Positions 41,736 through 51,754 of a stretch of DNA of 58,085 nucleotides are shown in pieces (position 1 is the first letter of the stretch; every line of letters starts with the position of its first letter). The notes beneath the pieces are model-generated. The model searched no databases. It worked only from the letters and a program-made list of their open reading frames with translations, and was not told where the DNA came from. Both the position numbers and the translations under genes were made by a program. Origin of the DNA: an uncultured Bacilli bacterium (GTDB lineage Bacteria > Bacillota_I > Bacilli_A > RF39 > UBA660); the NCBI GenBank assembly GCA_934085875.1, contig CAKOHQ010000001.1, positions 1 through 58,085 on the forward strand, given 5' to 3'.

Positions 41736-42738
41736 AATTAGAAGATGTAGTTGTTGATGTAGCATAGTAATTATATAAAGAATTCATATATTTATTATAG
41801 CTAGATTTTAATTCGTCATCTTCTATTTCCATACCTTTGTCTTTTCTTAATTCTTTTAATGCTGTTATAGAAATTGTTTTATCTTCATTAATTTTTTTAT
41901 CTGCTAGAGTTTTTATAATATCTTCTTTAACTTCTTTTAATTCTTTTTTATCATATTCTTTAGTTTTCTTAATTATATGATAACCATATGAAGTTTTTAC
42001 TGGTTCTTTAGTATATTCATTTACTTTCAAAGCATATGCTGCTGTTTCAAATGTTTCTTCCATATCACCTTTGTTGAATTTACCTAAAGCTCCACCTTTA
42101 TCTTTGTTAGAATCATCTTTAGAATATTTTTTAGCAAGTTCTGCAAAATCTTCTCCATTATTTAATTTTTCAATAACTTCATTAGCTGTTTTTTTAGCTT
42201 TTTCTTCAGCTTTTGTTTTTTCTTCGTCAGTTGCATCATCTTTAACATCTACTGTTATTAATATATGACTTGCTTCAATATCACCAACTATATCAGTGTC
42301 ATAATAAGATTTAATTTCTTTATCTGTAACTTGTTTTTTTGCATAATCATCAGTTGCTAAATCTCTAAAATAATTTAATTCAATATATTCTTTAAATTCT
42401 TTTAAAGTACTATATCCATAATAGCTGTTGATAGCATTTAATAACTCTTCTTCAGAATCATAATTTTTCTTTAAATTTTTTATTTGTTCATCAGCATAGT
42501 CTTCAGCATCATTTATTTTATCTTTATACTCTTTAAATAATATTTCTTTATCAATCATATCTAATAAAATACTAATTGCGTATCTATCTTTTAATTTATC
42601 ATATAAAGAATCAACGCTAATACTGTCTAATTTTTCAAATTTAACTACTGCTTCTTCACCATTTTTTAATTTTGATACTTTTCCACAACCACACATTGCT
42701 AATCCAATCATTATAGTAACTAAAACTTTCTTTTTCAA
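41734..42738 (-). CDS. prsA: PrsA-like foldase (parvulin-type peptidyl-prolyl isomerase, lipoprotein)
   Basis: 334 residues. The signal peptide ends in LAMCGCGK; lipidation at Cys16 or Cys18 is likely, though neither fits the lipobox perfectly. The parvulin domain spans about residues 150-255, with ASHILITV, FAELAKKYSKD, GGALGKF and YGYHIIKK. It is flanked by helical chaperone segments, as in PrsA, and ends in a Ser/Thr tail. It assists folding of secreted proteins outside the membrane. The site AAAGGAAGA precedes the ATG. Confidence 0.92.
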   Translation of the reverse strand: MKKKVLVTIMIGLAMCGCGKVSKLKNGEEAVVKFEKLDSISVDSLYDKLKDRYAISILLDMIDKEILFKEYKDKINDAEDYADEQIKNLKKNYDSEEELLNAINSYYGYSTLKEFKEYIELNYFRDLATDDYAKKQVTDKEIKSYYDTDIVGDIEASHILITVDVKDDATDEEKTKAEEKAKKTANEVIEKLNNGEDFAELAKKYSKDDSNKDKGGALGKFNKGDMEETFETAAYALKVNEYTKEPVKTSYGYHIIKKTKEYDKKELKEVKEDIIKTLADKKINEDKTISITALKELRKDKGMEIEDDELKSSYNKYMNSLYNYYATSTTTSSN

Positions 42739-42865
42739 ATCTATCTTCCTTTCTTTTAATTACAAATATTATTATAACTTTTAATTCATAAAATTACAAT
42801 AAAAATACTCACAAAAATACTCTTTTTACCATAAAATAAAGTGAGTAATGAAAAGGAGGGGTTTT

Positions 42866-42970
42866 ATGAACCGCGGAGGATGCTGTGCTAATAATGGTGG
42901 CGTTTCTGCTGCTGCATTCATATTAGTACTATTTATTTTATTAATTATCATAGTAGGGGCTTTCATTTAA
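42866..42970 (+). CDS. YjcZ-family-like small sporulation peptide 1
   Basis: 34 residues: a Gly/Cys/Asn-rich N-terminus (MNRGGCCANNGG) followed by one hydrophobic helix FILVLFILLIIIVGAFI. That helix matches the YjcZ-type spore peptide pattern (FALIVVLFILLIIVG). AAGGAGGGG precedes the ATG. Followed by a second such gene. Confidence 0.72.
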   Translation: MNRGGCCANNGGVSAAAFILVLFILLIIIVGAFI

Positions 42971-42983
42971 GGAGGGATTATAT

Positions 42984-43112
42984 ATGAATAAATCAACTTG
43001 TACAAGTGCAAGCACTAGATGCAATGATAATAATAGATTTGGTGATTTTTTCATCATATTAGTATTATTTATATTACTTGCAATAATCGTTAGTGCTGTA
43101 TTTACTTATTAG
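42984..43112 (+). CDS. YjcZ-family-like small sporulation peptide 2
   Basis: 42 residues, with a polar Cys/Thr/Asn-rich head and the hydrophobic helix FFIILVLFILLAIIVSAVF. AAGGAGGGA lies upstream. It follows its paralogue by 13 bases and shares one terminator, so both would be made together, probably in the spore. Confidence 0.7.
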   Translation: MNKSTCTSASTRCNDNNRFGDFFIILVLFILLAIIVSAVFTY

Positions 43113-43137
43113 AAAGAGGGATAACCTCTTTTTTTTT
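43113..43137 (+). terminator. Terminator after the YjcZ-like pair
   Basis: AAAGAGG-GATAA-CCTCTTT followed by a T run. Confidence 0.85.
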
Positions 43138-43182
43138 AATATTTTATATGCTAGAATGTATATAGAATAGAAGGTGTTTTAT

Positions 43183-44937
43183 ATGTTTGGTAGTATACTA
43201 AAAATATATGATGATCATGTAATTATTGAAAATAAATCTAGAACTATTGATGCTAATTATTTAAATTTATATGTTATATTTAGTGATAATGATAAGAAAG
43301 TTGTTGGAGAAATAGTTAATATTGAAATTAATGTAATTGATATATTATTAATAGGTATAATAAATGATAATGAATTTGTTAGTGGTTTAGTTAGAAAACC
43401 GAATTTAAGTGGTGGATGTAGAATTATATATAAGAGTGAATTAGAATTAATTTTAGGAAATCAGGATTTAGATAATGTTAATTCATTCTATATTGGTAAA
43501 AGTTTAGTATATGATGGTTTTAATGTTACCAGCAAATTTAATAATTTCTTTTCTAATCATTTTGCTGTAATAGGTAATACAGGTAGTGGTAAGAGTTGTA
43601 CAGTAACTAGTTTATTACAAAATATATTTTATAAAAGTTCAGCAAATTTACCTAGAGGTGCACATATTGCTCTATTTGATGTATATGGAGAATATAATAA
43701 AGCTTTTAAAAGTTTAAATAATATTGATGGAATGGGTTTTAAAAATTATAGTACTAAAGTTGATTTAAGTGAGGGTGAGATTATTAATGTTCCTGCATAC
43801 TTTTTAAGTGTAGATGACTTAGCATTGTTATTAGATGTTAATAGTCCAAATCAATTACCTATTTTAGAAAAAACTTTAAAGTTAGTATACATTTTTAAAA
43901 ATACTGATATAAATGTTAGCAAACACAAAAATGATATTATTGCTAGTTGTTTACTTGATATATTAACTAGCGGTAGAACTAGCACTCAAATAAGAGATCA
44001 AATAATAGCTGTTTTAACAAGATATAATACTGATACTTTAAATTTGGAAACTGAAATAGCTCAACCTGGTTATACTAGAACTATAAGACAATGTTTAAAT
44101 ATAGATCAACAAGGTAAAATGAATTCGGTACAATATGTTGTTGATTTATTAGAAAAATATAAAAAATTGGATTTAGGAACTATTAAAGGTATTCCTAACT
44201 TTGTATATAGTTTAGATGATATATATTATGCTATGGAATTTGCTCTTATAAGTGAGGGTATTTTAAAAAGTGATAAGATGTATGATTTATATAATCAACT
44301 TAAAGTTAGATTGCAACAAATAATTAATAGTGATTATAAAGAATATTTTAAAGTAGGAGAGTTTATATCTAAAGGGGAATTTGTTAGAAAACTATTTAAG
44401 AGTGATAGAAATTATCAAATAATTAACTTTAATTTAAATTATATAGATGAGAGATTGGCAAAAAAATTAACAAAAATATTATCTAAGATGTTTTTTGATT
44501 TTGCAACTAGTTTAGATAATAGAGGAACATATCCTATACATATTATTTTAGAAGAAGCTCATAGATATGTTCAAAATGATAATGATATAAATATATTGGG
44601 ATATAATATATTTGATAGAATTACAAAAGAAGGTAGGAAATATGGTGTTATTCTTGGTATGATTACACAAAGACCTAGTGAATTATCAATAACTAGTTTA
44701 AGTCAATGTTCTAATTTTATAGTTTTGAGAATGTTTTATCCAGATGATTTAAATATGATTAAATCTATTACAAGTAATATACCTAATAGTACTTTTGAAA
44801 AGTTAAAGTCATTTTTGCCAGGAAATGCTTTGGTATTTGGTACATCATTTAAACTACCATTACTTGTAAAGGTAAATTTACCTAGTCAATTACCAGAAAG
44901 TACTAGTGTTAATATTAGCAATGAATGGTATAAATAG
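43183..44937 (+). CDS. herA: HerA-like ATPase/helicase
   Basis: 584 residues from ATG 43183; an upstream GTG is part of the ribosome binding site. Residues 1-90 form a HAS-barrel-like N-terminal domain. Walker A is in AVIGNTGSGKSCTVTS near residues 126-141, then FDVYGEYNKAF, Walker B in IHIILEEAHRYVQ near 450-462, and an ITQRPSELS arginine-finger-like motif. HerA hexamers translocate on DNA and usually pair with the NurA nuclease. No NurA is adjacent, so the partner is elsewhere or different. Confidence 0.88.
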   Translation: MFGSILKIYDDHVIIENKSRTIDANYLNLYVIFSDNDKKVVGEIVNIEINVIDILLIGIINDNEFVSGLVRKPNLSGGCRIIYKSELELILGNQDLDNVNSFYIGKSLVYDGFNVTSKFNNFFSNHFAVIGNTGSGKSCTVTSLLQNIFYKSSANLPRGAHIALFDVYGEYNKAFKSLNNIDGMGFKNYSTKVDLSEGEIINVPAYFLSVDDLALLLDVNSPNQLPILEKTLKLVYIFKNTDINVSKHKNDIIASCLLDILTSGRTSTQIRDQIIAVLTRYNTDTLNLETEIAQPGYTRTIRQCLNIDQQGKMNSVQYVVDLLEKYKKLDLGTIKGIPNFVYSLDDIYYAMEFALISEGILKSDKMYDLYNQLKVRLQQIINSDYKEYFKVGEFISKGEFVRKLFKSDRNYQIINFNLNYIDERLAKKLTKILSKMFFDFATSLDNRGTYPIHIILEEAHRYVQNDNDINILGYNIFDRITKEGRKYGVILGMITQRPSELSITSLSQCSNFIVLRMFYPDDLNMIKSITSNIPNSTFEKLKSFLPGNALVFGTSFKLPLLVKVNLPSQLPESTSVNISNEWYK

Positions 44938-44961
44938 AATATTAATGTATTCTATTTTTTT
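44936..44961 (+). terminator. Terminator after herA
   Basis: AGAATA-TTAATG-TATTCT followed by a T run; the first bases overlap the stop codon. Confidence 0.75.
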
Positions 44962-44963
44962 AT

Positions 44964-44989
44964 ATAAAAAAACGGAACAAAGTTCCGAA
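44964..44989 (-). terminator. Terminator after rpmB
   Basis: CGGAAC-AAA-GTTCCG with an A7 run on its left, which is a U7 run for the minus strand. Confidence 0.85.
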
Positions 44990-44993
44990 TTAA

Positions 44994-45182
44994 TTAAGCA
45001 TTTTTTTCTACTTTTTTGCTAGCTTTTCTTATAGTTCTAGCTTCTCTAGCAGTTAATTTAACTTTTTCTCCATTTATTGTATATGTTTGTAAATTTGGAT
45101 TTTGTCTCATTTTAGTAGCATTTAAAGCATGAGATCTTTTATTACCAAATAAAGGTTTTTTAGTTGTTACTTTTGTTGCCAT
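44994..45182 (-). CDS. rpmB: 50S ribosomal protein L28
   Basis: 62 residues, the usual length. It has FGNKRSHALNATKM (family GNxxSHAxxxTKR), PNLQT and LTAREARTIRKA. This is the cysteine-free form. The site AAGGAGGG precedes the ATG. It is a single-gene unit between terminators. Confidence 0.95.
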   Translation of the reverse strand: MATKVTTKKPLFGNKRSHALNATKMRQNPNLQTYTINGEKVKLTAREARTIRKASKKVEKNA

Positions 45183-45335
45183 TAGTTTTCCCTCCTTAAT
45201 AAGAATTCTAACCTAGTTTATCATATTTAAATTACAAAGTCAAACAATGTATTGTAGTTTTTTTAAAAATAAGTAGTTTTTTCTAGTTTATAATACTTAT
45301 TTATTATATAATATGATTAAGAAAGGTTGTGCTAT

Positions 45336-48185
45336 ATGAATTATATTAATTTAGGGATAGTTTTAGATTATACTCTTTTAACTAGTTTAATTAAAATAGA
45401 TAATTTAATAGAATATGCTAATAAAAATAGTATTAAAGTATTAGGTATATTGAATGATAATTTATATAGTACAATGGAGTTTTATAATAAATGTAATAAA
45501 AATAATATAAAACCTATTATTGGATTAATAAAAATTATGGACGATAAAGAATACTATTTATATCCTAAAAATTATGATGGTTTAGTAGATTTATTTAACG
45601 AAAGATTATATACTAATAACATTGTATGTGTTGTTCCATATGACTCTAAAGAATTATATAATAAGATTGTTATTGATTCTAAATATATTGGTTATATAAA
45701 TAAAGAAGAATTAAATAATGGTTTAAAAATTACTAATAATGTTTTATCTATTAATAAAGTGTATAGTTTAGATAAAGAAAGTGCAAAATATATAAACTAT
45801 TTACATATGATTGATAAAGGTTTAACTATTAGCAATTATAATTTTATTGATTATAGTAATAATATAATTAATAATAATTATGATGAATATGATATTAATA
45901 CAACAAATAAGTTTAGTGAATTAATAAATATAGAAATTAAATCTGATACAAAGTATATTCCTAAGTTCTGTGATGATAGTTTTATATATTTAAAAAGTTT
46001 ATGTAATAGAGGTTTAAGTAAAAGATTAAATAATAATGTTAGTAAAGAATATAGGGAAAGATTAGATTATGAACTTAATGTTATTAATAACATGGGATAT
46101 GTTGATTACTTTTTAATAGTTTATGATTATGTTAAATATGCTAAATTAAATGATATTATGGTGGGTCCCGGAAGAGGAAGTGCTGCGGGTAGTTTAGTTA
46201 GTTATACGTTGGGTATTACTGAGATTGATCCAATAAAGTATAATTTGTTGTTTGAAAGATTTTTAAATCCAGATAGAGTAACAATGCCAGATATTGATAT
46301 AGATTTTGATGCTATTAAAAGATATAAAGTAATTGATTATGTTATTTCAAAATATGGAAGAGATAAAGTAAGTAATATAATGACTTATGGTACTTTAGCT
46401 AGTAAACAAGTATTAAGAGATGTTTCTAAATGTTTAGAGGTTGATAATAAAATTATTGATAGATTAAGTAATTTTATTGAAGCAAAGAAAAGTTTAAAAG
46501 ATAATTTGAATGATAATGTTAAAAAGATGTTAGAACAATATAGTAATTTAAAAAATGCATATTATGTTGCAATGAAATTAGAAGGAGTTAAAAGACAAAT
46601 TGGTACTCATGCTGCTGGTATTGTTATTAGTAGTGAAAAATTAACAAATATAATTCCTATTATAAAAAATGATAATAGTTATTTAACTGGATATACTATG
46701 GAATATTTAGAAGAATTAGGTCTTTTAAAAATGGATTTTCTTGCAATTAAGGATTTAACTATTTTGGATAGTATTATTAAATCTGTTGAAAATAAATTAG
46801 GTAGAAAAATTAATATACATTCTATACCTTTAAATGATAAAAAAACATATATTGAGTTTTCTAAAGGTAATACTAGTGGCGTTTTTCAATTTGAAAGTAG
46901 TGGTATGAAAAATTTCTTAAGAAAATTAAATCCTAGTGATTTTTCTGATTTAATTGCTGCTATTGCTATATTTAGACCTGGACCTATGGCTAATATAGAT
47001 AATTATATCGCTAGGAAAATTGGTAAAGAGAGTGTAGATTATATTAGTGATGATTTAAAACCTATTTTAGAAAGTACATATGGTATTATAATTTATCAAG
47101 AACAAATTATGCAGATACTTTCTACTATGGCACGTTATACGTTTGCTGAAGGTGATTTGATTAGACGAGCAATAAGTAAAAAGAAGATGAATATAATAGA
47201 AGAAGAAAGAAGTAAATTTATTAATAAATCGATTCTAAATGGTTATGATAGGGATACAACAGAGAGAGTATATGATTTAATAATTAAGTTTGCTAATTAT
47301 GGTTTTAATAAAAGTCATTCAGTCGCTTATGCTTTAATTGGTTATGAAATGTGTTTTTTAAAGACACATTATCCTATATATTTTTATGAAGCATTATTAA
47401 ATTATAATATAGGTAGTGATATAAAAACTAAGGAATATTTAGGATGTTTAAAAAGAATGAATATTAATATATGTAAACCTGATATTAATTTAAGTGGTAG
47501 TAATTATAAAGTTGTTAATGATAAAATATTATTACCATTTAATATAATAAAGAGTATTGGTACTAGTGTTAGTGATTTAATTGTCAATGCTAGAGAAGAT
47601 GGTTTTAAAGATTATTTTGATTTTGTTAAAAAAGTAAATGGTAGAGGTATTGGCAAAAAAACTATTGAATTATTAATAATGTCTGGTTGTTTAGATTCTT
47701 TTGGTATAAATAGGCACACCATGATAGAAAACTTAGATAATTCAATTGATTATAGTGAACTTGCTAGTGGCGTAGATGATATTTTTGTAAGTGTACCAGA
47801 TTTGAATATGTTTAATGAATATGATAGTGAAGAATTGATAAAATATGAGAAAGATGTTTTTGGTTTTTATTTATCTGATCATCCAATTGTTAAATATAAT
47901 AATAGTATTAAATTAATAGATTTAAAAGATTTTTTTGATAAATCTGTTAAACTATATTTATTAGTAGATGAAATGATGAAGATTAAAACTAAAGATAATT
48001 CAGATATGGCTTTTATAGTTTGTAGTGATGAAACTGATAATGCTGATTTAATTATTTTTCCTAATAAATTTAAATTATTAAATGATATAAAAATAGGGGA
48101 TATAGTTAATGTATATGGTAGAGTAGAAAAAAGATATGATAAGTATCAGATATTGGTTAATGATATAAAAAAAGTTTATAAATAG
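45336..48185 (+). CDS. dnaE: DNA polymerase III alpha subunit, DnaE type, with degenerate PHP domain
   Basis: 949 residues from ATG 45336 (AGAAAGGTTG upstream); Bacillus DnaE is about 1115. The palm carries GPGRGSAAGSLVSY near residues 272-285 and PDIDIDFD near 321-328, and the third Asp region follows. The Gly-rich thumb/finger motifs (IGTHAAGIVIS, FNKSHSVAYALIGYEM) and an (HhH)2 region are present, and a C-terminal OB domain ends the protein. The N-terminal PHP domain lacks its metal ligands: the HxHS motif reads GIVL and TDHG reads LNDN. It synthesises DNA, probably lagging-strand initiation if PolC exists. Confidence 0.95.
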   Translation: MNYINLGIVLDYTLLTSLIKIDNLIEYANKNSIKVLGILNDNLYSTMEFYNKCNKNNIKPIIGLIKIMDDKEYYLYPKNYDGLVDLFNERLYTNNIVCVVPYDSKELYNKIVIDSKYIGYINKEELNNGLKITNNVLSINKVYSLDKESAKYINYLHMIDKGLTISNYNFIDYSNNIINNNYDEYDINTTNKFSELINIEIKSDTKYIPKFCDDSFIYLKSLCNRGLSKRLNNNVSKEYRERLDYELNVINNMGYVDYFLIVYDYVKYAKLNDIMVGPGRGSAAGSLVSYTLGITEIDPIKYNLLFERFLNPDRVTMPDIDIDFDAIKRYKVIDYVISKYGRDKVSNIMTYGTLASKQVLRDVSKCLEVDNKIIDRLSNFIEAKKSLKDNLNDNVKKMLEQYSNLKNAYYVAMKLEGVKRQIGTHAAGIVISSEKLTNIIPIIKNDNSYLTGYTMEYLEELGLLKMDFLAIKDLTILDSIIKSVENKLGRKINIHSIPLNDKKTYIEFSKGNTSGVFQFESSGMKNFLRKLNPSDFSDLIAAIAIFRPGPMANIDNYIARKIGKESVDYISDDLKPILESTYGIIIYQEQIMQILSTMARYTFAEGDLIRRAISKKKMNIIEEERSKFINKSILNGYDRDTTERVYDLIIKFANYGFNKSHSVAYALIGYEMCFLKTHYPIYFYEALLNYNIGSDIKTKEYLGCLKRMNINICKPDINLSGSNYKVVNDKILLPFNIIKSIGTSVSDLIVNAREDGFKDYFDFVKKVNGRGIGKKTIELLIMSGCLDSFGINRHTMIENLDNSIDYSELASGVDDIFVSVPDLNMFNEYDSEELIKYEKDVFGFYLSDHPIVKYNNSIKLIDLKDFFDKSVKLYLLVDEMMKIKTKDNSDMAFIVCSDETDNADLIIFPNKFKLLNDIKIGDIVNVYGRVEKRYDKYQILVNDIKKVYK

Positions 48186-48213
48186 AGTATTATTATTCTA
48201 TTTATTTTTATTT
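48181..48213 (+). terminator. Possible weak terminator after dnaE
   Basis: AATAGA and TCTATT pair around a TA-rich loop; the T tract is interrupted. Confidence 0.4.
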
Positions 48214-48249
48214 AAAATATTATATAATATACTTATTGGTGATTTTATT

Positions 48250-50145
48250 ATGAAAAAAGATAATATAATATTATTTATAGAATATTTTATTAGTTTGTTT
48301 TATTTAGAATTAATATTTAGAATATTTGGAATATGTAGTTATAGTTTTAAAAATTTATATACTTTGTTATATTTAATATTTATTTCATTTATTTTAGTAT
48401 TTATTAATAGAATATTGTATAAAAAGGGTAATTTAGTTAATAAAATAATATTGTTTATATTATGTTTTTATTTTAGTTTAGAAATAGTATTTAAAATAAT
48501 ATTTAATATATATTTTTCTATAAGAAGTATTGGGATGACTGGTAATTTAAATAGTTTTTATAAAGAAATGTTTAATTATATATATAATAATATTTTGTAT
48601 ATAGTTATTATGTTTATTCCTTTTATATTTATTTGTTTTTTTGGTAAATATATTAAATATAATAAGTTTAGTAAAAAATATGTTGTTTTATATTTAATAT
48701 TGATTTTGAATAGTTTTAATATATTTAGTTTGGGTATTATGTTAAATAAAAGCTTAAATAAATTATATTATAATGTTGATAATAGTAATTTATATAAAGA
48801 ATATGTTGGTGTTATTCCAAGTACATTACTTGATATTAAAAGAAGTATATTTGGTTTTGATGAGAAAGTTATTAGTGTTAGTAAAAATGTAGTAGATATT
48901 GAATATGATAAGAATATTATGGATATAGATTTTGATAAATTAATTAGTGAAGAAAGTGATAAAACATTACTTAGTATGCATAATTATTTTAAAGATGAAG
49001 AGAGTACTAATAAGAATAAATATAGTGAGTATTTTAAAGATAAGAATTTGATTTTGTTTATGGCAGAAAGTTTTAATTCTATTGCTGTTAGTAAAGAATT
49101 AACTCCTACTTTATATAAGTTAGTAAATAATGGTTTTGTTTTTAATAATTTTTATAGTCCGGTTGTATTTAGTACTATTGGAGGAGAATATCAAGAATTA
49201 ACTGGTTTATATCCTAATATAGAGTTGTTAGGAAAAGTATGGAGAAACGGTAATAATAAATATAATTGGGGTATAGGAAATAGGTTTAGGGAATTGGGTT
49301 ATAAAACTTATGCTTATCATGATAATCAATATGATTTTCAAAATAGAAATAAATATTTAAAATCTATAGGATTAGATAATTATATTGGTTGTGGTAATGG
49401 TTTAGAGAGTAGAATAGATTGTAGTGTTTGGCCAGAGAGTGATGTTGATATGATAAATAGTACGGTAGATGATTTTATTAACGAGGATAAATTTTTTGTA
49501 TATTATGCTACTGTAAGTGGACATATGGATTATAATTATGGAAATTATATTGCAAATAAAAATAAAGCATTGGTTGACAATTTAGATTATAGTTTAGAAA
49601 GCAAGGCATATCTTGCTACACAAATTGAATTAGATAGAGCTTTAGAAAGCTTAATAAATAAATTAAAAAATAGTGGTAAATTAGATAATACTGTTATTGC
49701 GTTAGTAGGGGATCATTATCCTTATGCTTTAAGTTTAAATAATATAAATGAAATATCAGATTATGAAAGAGATAATTTGTTTTTAATAAATAAAAGTAAT
49801 TTTATATTATGGAATAATAAAATGGATAAAGTAAATGTTGATAAAGTCGGAAGCCAAATTGATGTAATTCCTACTATATATAATTTATTTGGTATAGAAT
49901 ATGATTCTAGACTTATAATTGGTAAAGATATATTAAGTGACAGTTTTGGATTAAGTATATTTAATAACTTAAGTTGGATAAGTGATAAGGGTAAATATAA
50001 TAGTATTAGTGGTGAATATATTGGTGATGGTGATGAAGATTATGTCGACTATATGAATAATATTGTATCTAATAGAGTAAGTATGAGTAAATACTTAATT
50101 AAATATAATTATTATGATTTTGTAACAAAAAAAGTTGAGGATTAA
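48250..50145 (+). CDS. Lipoteichoic acid synthase-like (LtaS family) sulfatase-fold enzyme
   Basis: 631 residues. Five membrane helices occupy about residues 8-180, followed by an extracellular alkaline-phosphatase-superfamily domain: NLILFMAESFNSI with the first metal-binding Glu, VFSTIGGEYQELTGLYP with the nucleophile Thr, YATVSGHMDYNYG and ALVGDHYPYA with the later metal ligands. This is the LtaS/YfnI architecture, using phosphatidylglycerol to extend glycerol-phosphate polymers on the outer face. The paralogue type cannot be decided from sequence alone. Confidence 0.9.
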   Translation: MKKDNIILFIEYFISLFYLELIFRIFGICSYSFKNLYTLLYLIFISFILVFINRILYKKGNLVNKIILFILCFYFSLEIVFKIIFNIYFSIRSIGMTGNLNSFYKEMFNYIYNNILYIVIMFIPFIFICFFGKYIKYNKFSKKYVVLYLILILNSFNIFSLGIMLNKSLNKLYYNVDNSNLYKEYVGVIPSTLLDIKRSIFGFDEKVISVSKNVVDIEYDKNIMDIDFDKLISEESDKTLLSMHNYFKDEESTNKNKYSEYFKDKNLILFMAESFNSIAVSKELTPTLYKLVNNGFVFNNFYSPVVFSTIGGEYQELTGLYPNIELLGKVWRNGNNKYNWGIGNRFRELGYKTYAYHDNQYDFQNRNKYLKSIGLDNYIGCGNGLESRIDCSVWPESDVDMINSTVDDFINEDKFFVYYATVSGHMDYNYGNYIANKNKALVDNLDYSLESKAYLATQIELDRALESLINKLKNSGKLDNTVIALVGDHYPYALSLNNINEISDYERDNLFLINKSNFILWNNKMDKVNVDKVGSQIDVIPTIYNLFGIEYDSRLIIGKDILSDSFGLSIFNNLSWISDKGKYNSISGEYIGDGDEDYVDYMNNIVSNRVSMSKYLIKYNYYDFVTKKVED

Positions 50146-50163
50146 TAACTCAACTTTTAATTT
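50127..50163. terminator. Bidirectional terminator between the LtaS-like gene and rpsD
   Basis: AAAGTTGAG and CTCAACTTT form a 9-bp stem with A-rich left and T-rich right flanks; the 5' arm is inside the last codons of the LtaS-like gene. Confidence 0.8.
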
Positions 50164-50164
50164 A

Positions 50165-50767
50165 CTATCTATTATAGAATTCAACGATTAATGATTCATT
50201 AATATCAGCATTTAATTCATTTCTTTCTGGTAATCTTAAATAAGTACCTGTTAATTTTTTATTATCAAATTCTACAAATGCAGGAGTTTTGATATTTAAT
50301 TCAATAGTATTTAATATAGCTTTATGTTCTTTACTATTTTCTTTAACAGATATTACATCACCAGGTTTACATGTATAACTTGGAATATCAACTTTAACTC
50401 CATTAACTAAAATATGTCCATGGTTAACTATTTGTCTAGCTCCACGTCTAGTAGTTGAAAGTCCCATTCTATAAACTATGTTATCTAATCTGCTTTCAAG
50501 AAGTTTTAAGAAGTTTTCACCAGCTATACCTTTCATTTTAGAAGCTTTATCAAATGTTCTTCTAAATTGTTTTTCATTTAAACCATACATGAATCTAACT
50601 TTTTGTTTTTCTTGTAATTGGATACCATATTCACTAACTTTTTTACGTCTTCCAGTTCCATGCATACCAGGAGCATATGGACGACGAGCTAATTCTTTAC
50701 CATTTTCTAAAGTAGAAAAACCAAGTCTACGAGATTTTTTGTATTGAGGTCCAGTATATCTTGACAT
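50165..50767 (-). CDS. rpsD: 30S ribosomal protein S4
   Basis: 200 residues, normal length. It begins [18 protein letters not shown], has [12 protein letters not shown], and the RNA-binding S4 domain [20 protein letters not shown] followed by [14 protein letters not shown]. This is the zinc-free (Cys-less) form. S4 nucleates 30S assembly and represses its own synthesis in Firmicutes through the leader RNA found upstream. The site GAAAGGAG precedes the ATG. Confidence 0.97.
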   Translation of the reverse strand: MSRYTGPQYKKSRRLGFSTLENGKELARRPYAPGMHGTGRRKKVSEYGIQLQEKQKVRFMYGLNEKQFRRTFDKASKMKGIAGENFLKLLESRLDNIVYRMGLSTTRRGARQIVNHGHILVNGVKVDIPSYTCKPGDVISVKENSKEHKAILNTIELNIKTPAFVEFDNKKLTGTYLRLPERNELNADINESLIVEFYNR

Positions 50768-50907
50768 AATTATCTCCTTTCTATTTATTACTTAAAGACA
50801 TTTTAAATAATTAATAGGGTGTTATTTATTCTTTCACTTTGGCAGTAAGCTACTAGGTACTAGAAATAAACACATTATCAATATTTAAAATAAACTGCCA
50901 CTAAGCA
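50768..50907 (-). ncRNA. Putative S4-binding leader of rpsD
   Basis: About 140 nt between the promoter and rpsD. Read on the minus strand it contains TTAGTGGCAGT and, 50 bases on, ACTGCCAAAGTGAAA, which can pair (GGCAGT/ACTGCC) to enclose a branched structure, followed by an A/T-rich single strand. Length and position match the autogenous S4 leaders of Bacilli. The identity is inferred. Confidence 0.5.
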
Positions 50908-50913
50908 ATCAAT

Positions 50914-50943
50914 ATTATACACATATTAAATATATTTTGTCAA
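50914..50943 (-). promoter_or_regulatory. Promoter of rpsD
   Basis: Minus-strand TTGACA (50938-50943), 18-base spacer, TATAAT (50914-50919). Confidence 0.75.
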
Positions 50944-51000
50944 ATAAATGTTGGTTTGTATTTTTGTTTTTTATTTGATATAATAAATATTGTGATAGTT

Positions 51001-51738
51001 ATGAAGAAAATATGGATACAATTATTTATAGTATTTATTGGAATTATTTTATCGATTGCTTCGTATAAAGGTATAAAAAAATACTATGATAATAATTATA
51101 ATAATAATAAGATAGTTAATGTTATTGCTTATAATAATGTGTATAATAAATCTTATGTTCCTAATATTAAAGAAGAAGATAAGGTTGAAGAAACAAAAGA
51201 AGAAAGTTTGGTTGATTCTACAACTACTACAATAACGACTACAATTGTTACAACAACTACAACAAGTTCGGTAGTAAAAGAAGAAAATGTTGTTGAAAGT
51301 GAAATGAAAGATTATTCTATAAATGATGATGGAAGTATTGTTTTTGATGGATTAACTTTAACTTTGTTAACAGAAAAATTGAATAAACATTTATCTTCTA
51401 CTTTAACTAATACTGGAATATATTTTGCTAATTATACTAAAAAAACTGGATTAGATCCTTATTTGGCAGTGGCAATAGTTTTACATGAAACTGGTTGTAA
51501 ATGGACTTGTAGTAGTTTGGTTAGAAATAATTATAATATTGGTGGATTAAAAAGTGGTGGAAAATTCATTAAATATGATAGTTTAGAAGAAGGGATAGAT
51601 GGTTATTTAAATATTTTATATAATAATTATTATAGTAAAGGATTAACTACGGCAGAATTAATGCAAAGTAAATATGCTCCTAATAGTACTACATGGACAG
51701 ATAAAATAAATTGGTATATTAATAATATAAAGGAATAA
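51001..51738 (+). CDS. Signal-anchored glucosaminidase-like peptidoglycan hydrolase
   Basis: 245 residues from ATG 51001. An N-terminal membrane helix (about 5-23) and a long linker with a Thr-rich patch precede a glucosaminidase domain (about 115-245): TGLDPYLAVAIVLHETGCKW with the catalytic Glu in HETG, NYNIGGLKSGGKFIKYDSLEEGI and a C-terminal YAPNSTTWTDKI. It would cut N-acetylglucosaminyl bonds at the cell surface. A second protein of this class is encoded at 35859. Confidence 0.88.
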   Translation: MKKIWIQLFIVFIGIILSIASYKGIKKYYDNNYNNNKIVNVIAYNNVYNKSYVPNIKEEDKVEETKEESLVDSTTTTITTTIVTTTTTSSVVKEENVVESEMKDYSINDDGSIVFDGLTLTLLTEKLNKHLSSTLTNTGIYFANYTKKTGLDPYLAVAIVLHETGCKWTCSSLVRNNYNIGGLKSGGKFIKYDSLEEGIDGYLNILYNNYYSKGLTTAELMQSKYAPNSTTWTDKINWYINNIKE

Positions 51739-51754
51739 ATATGTAATAATAATA

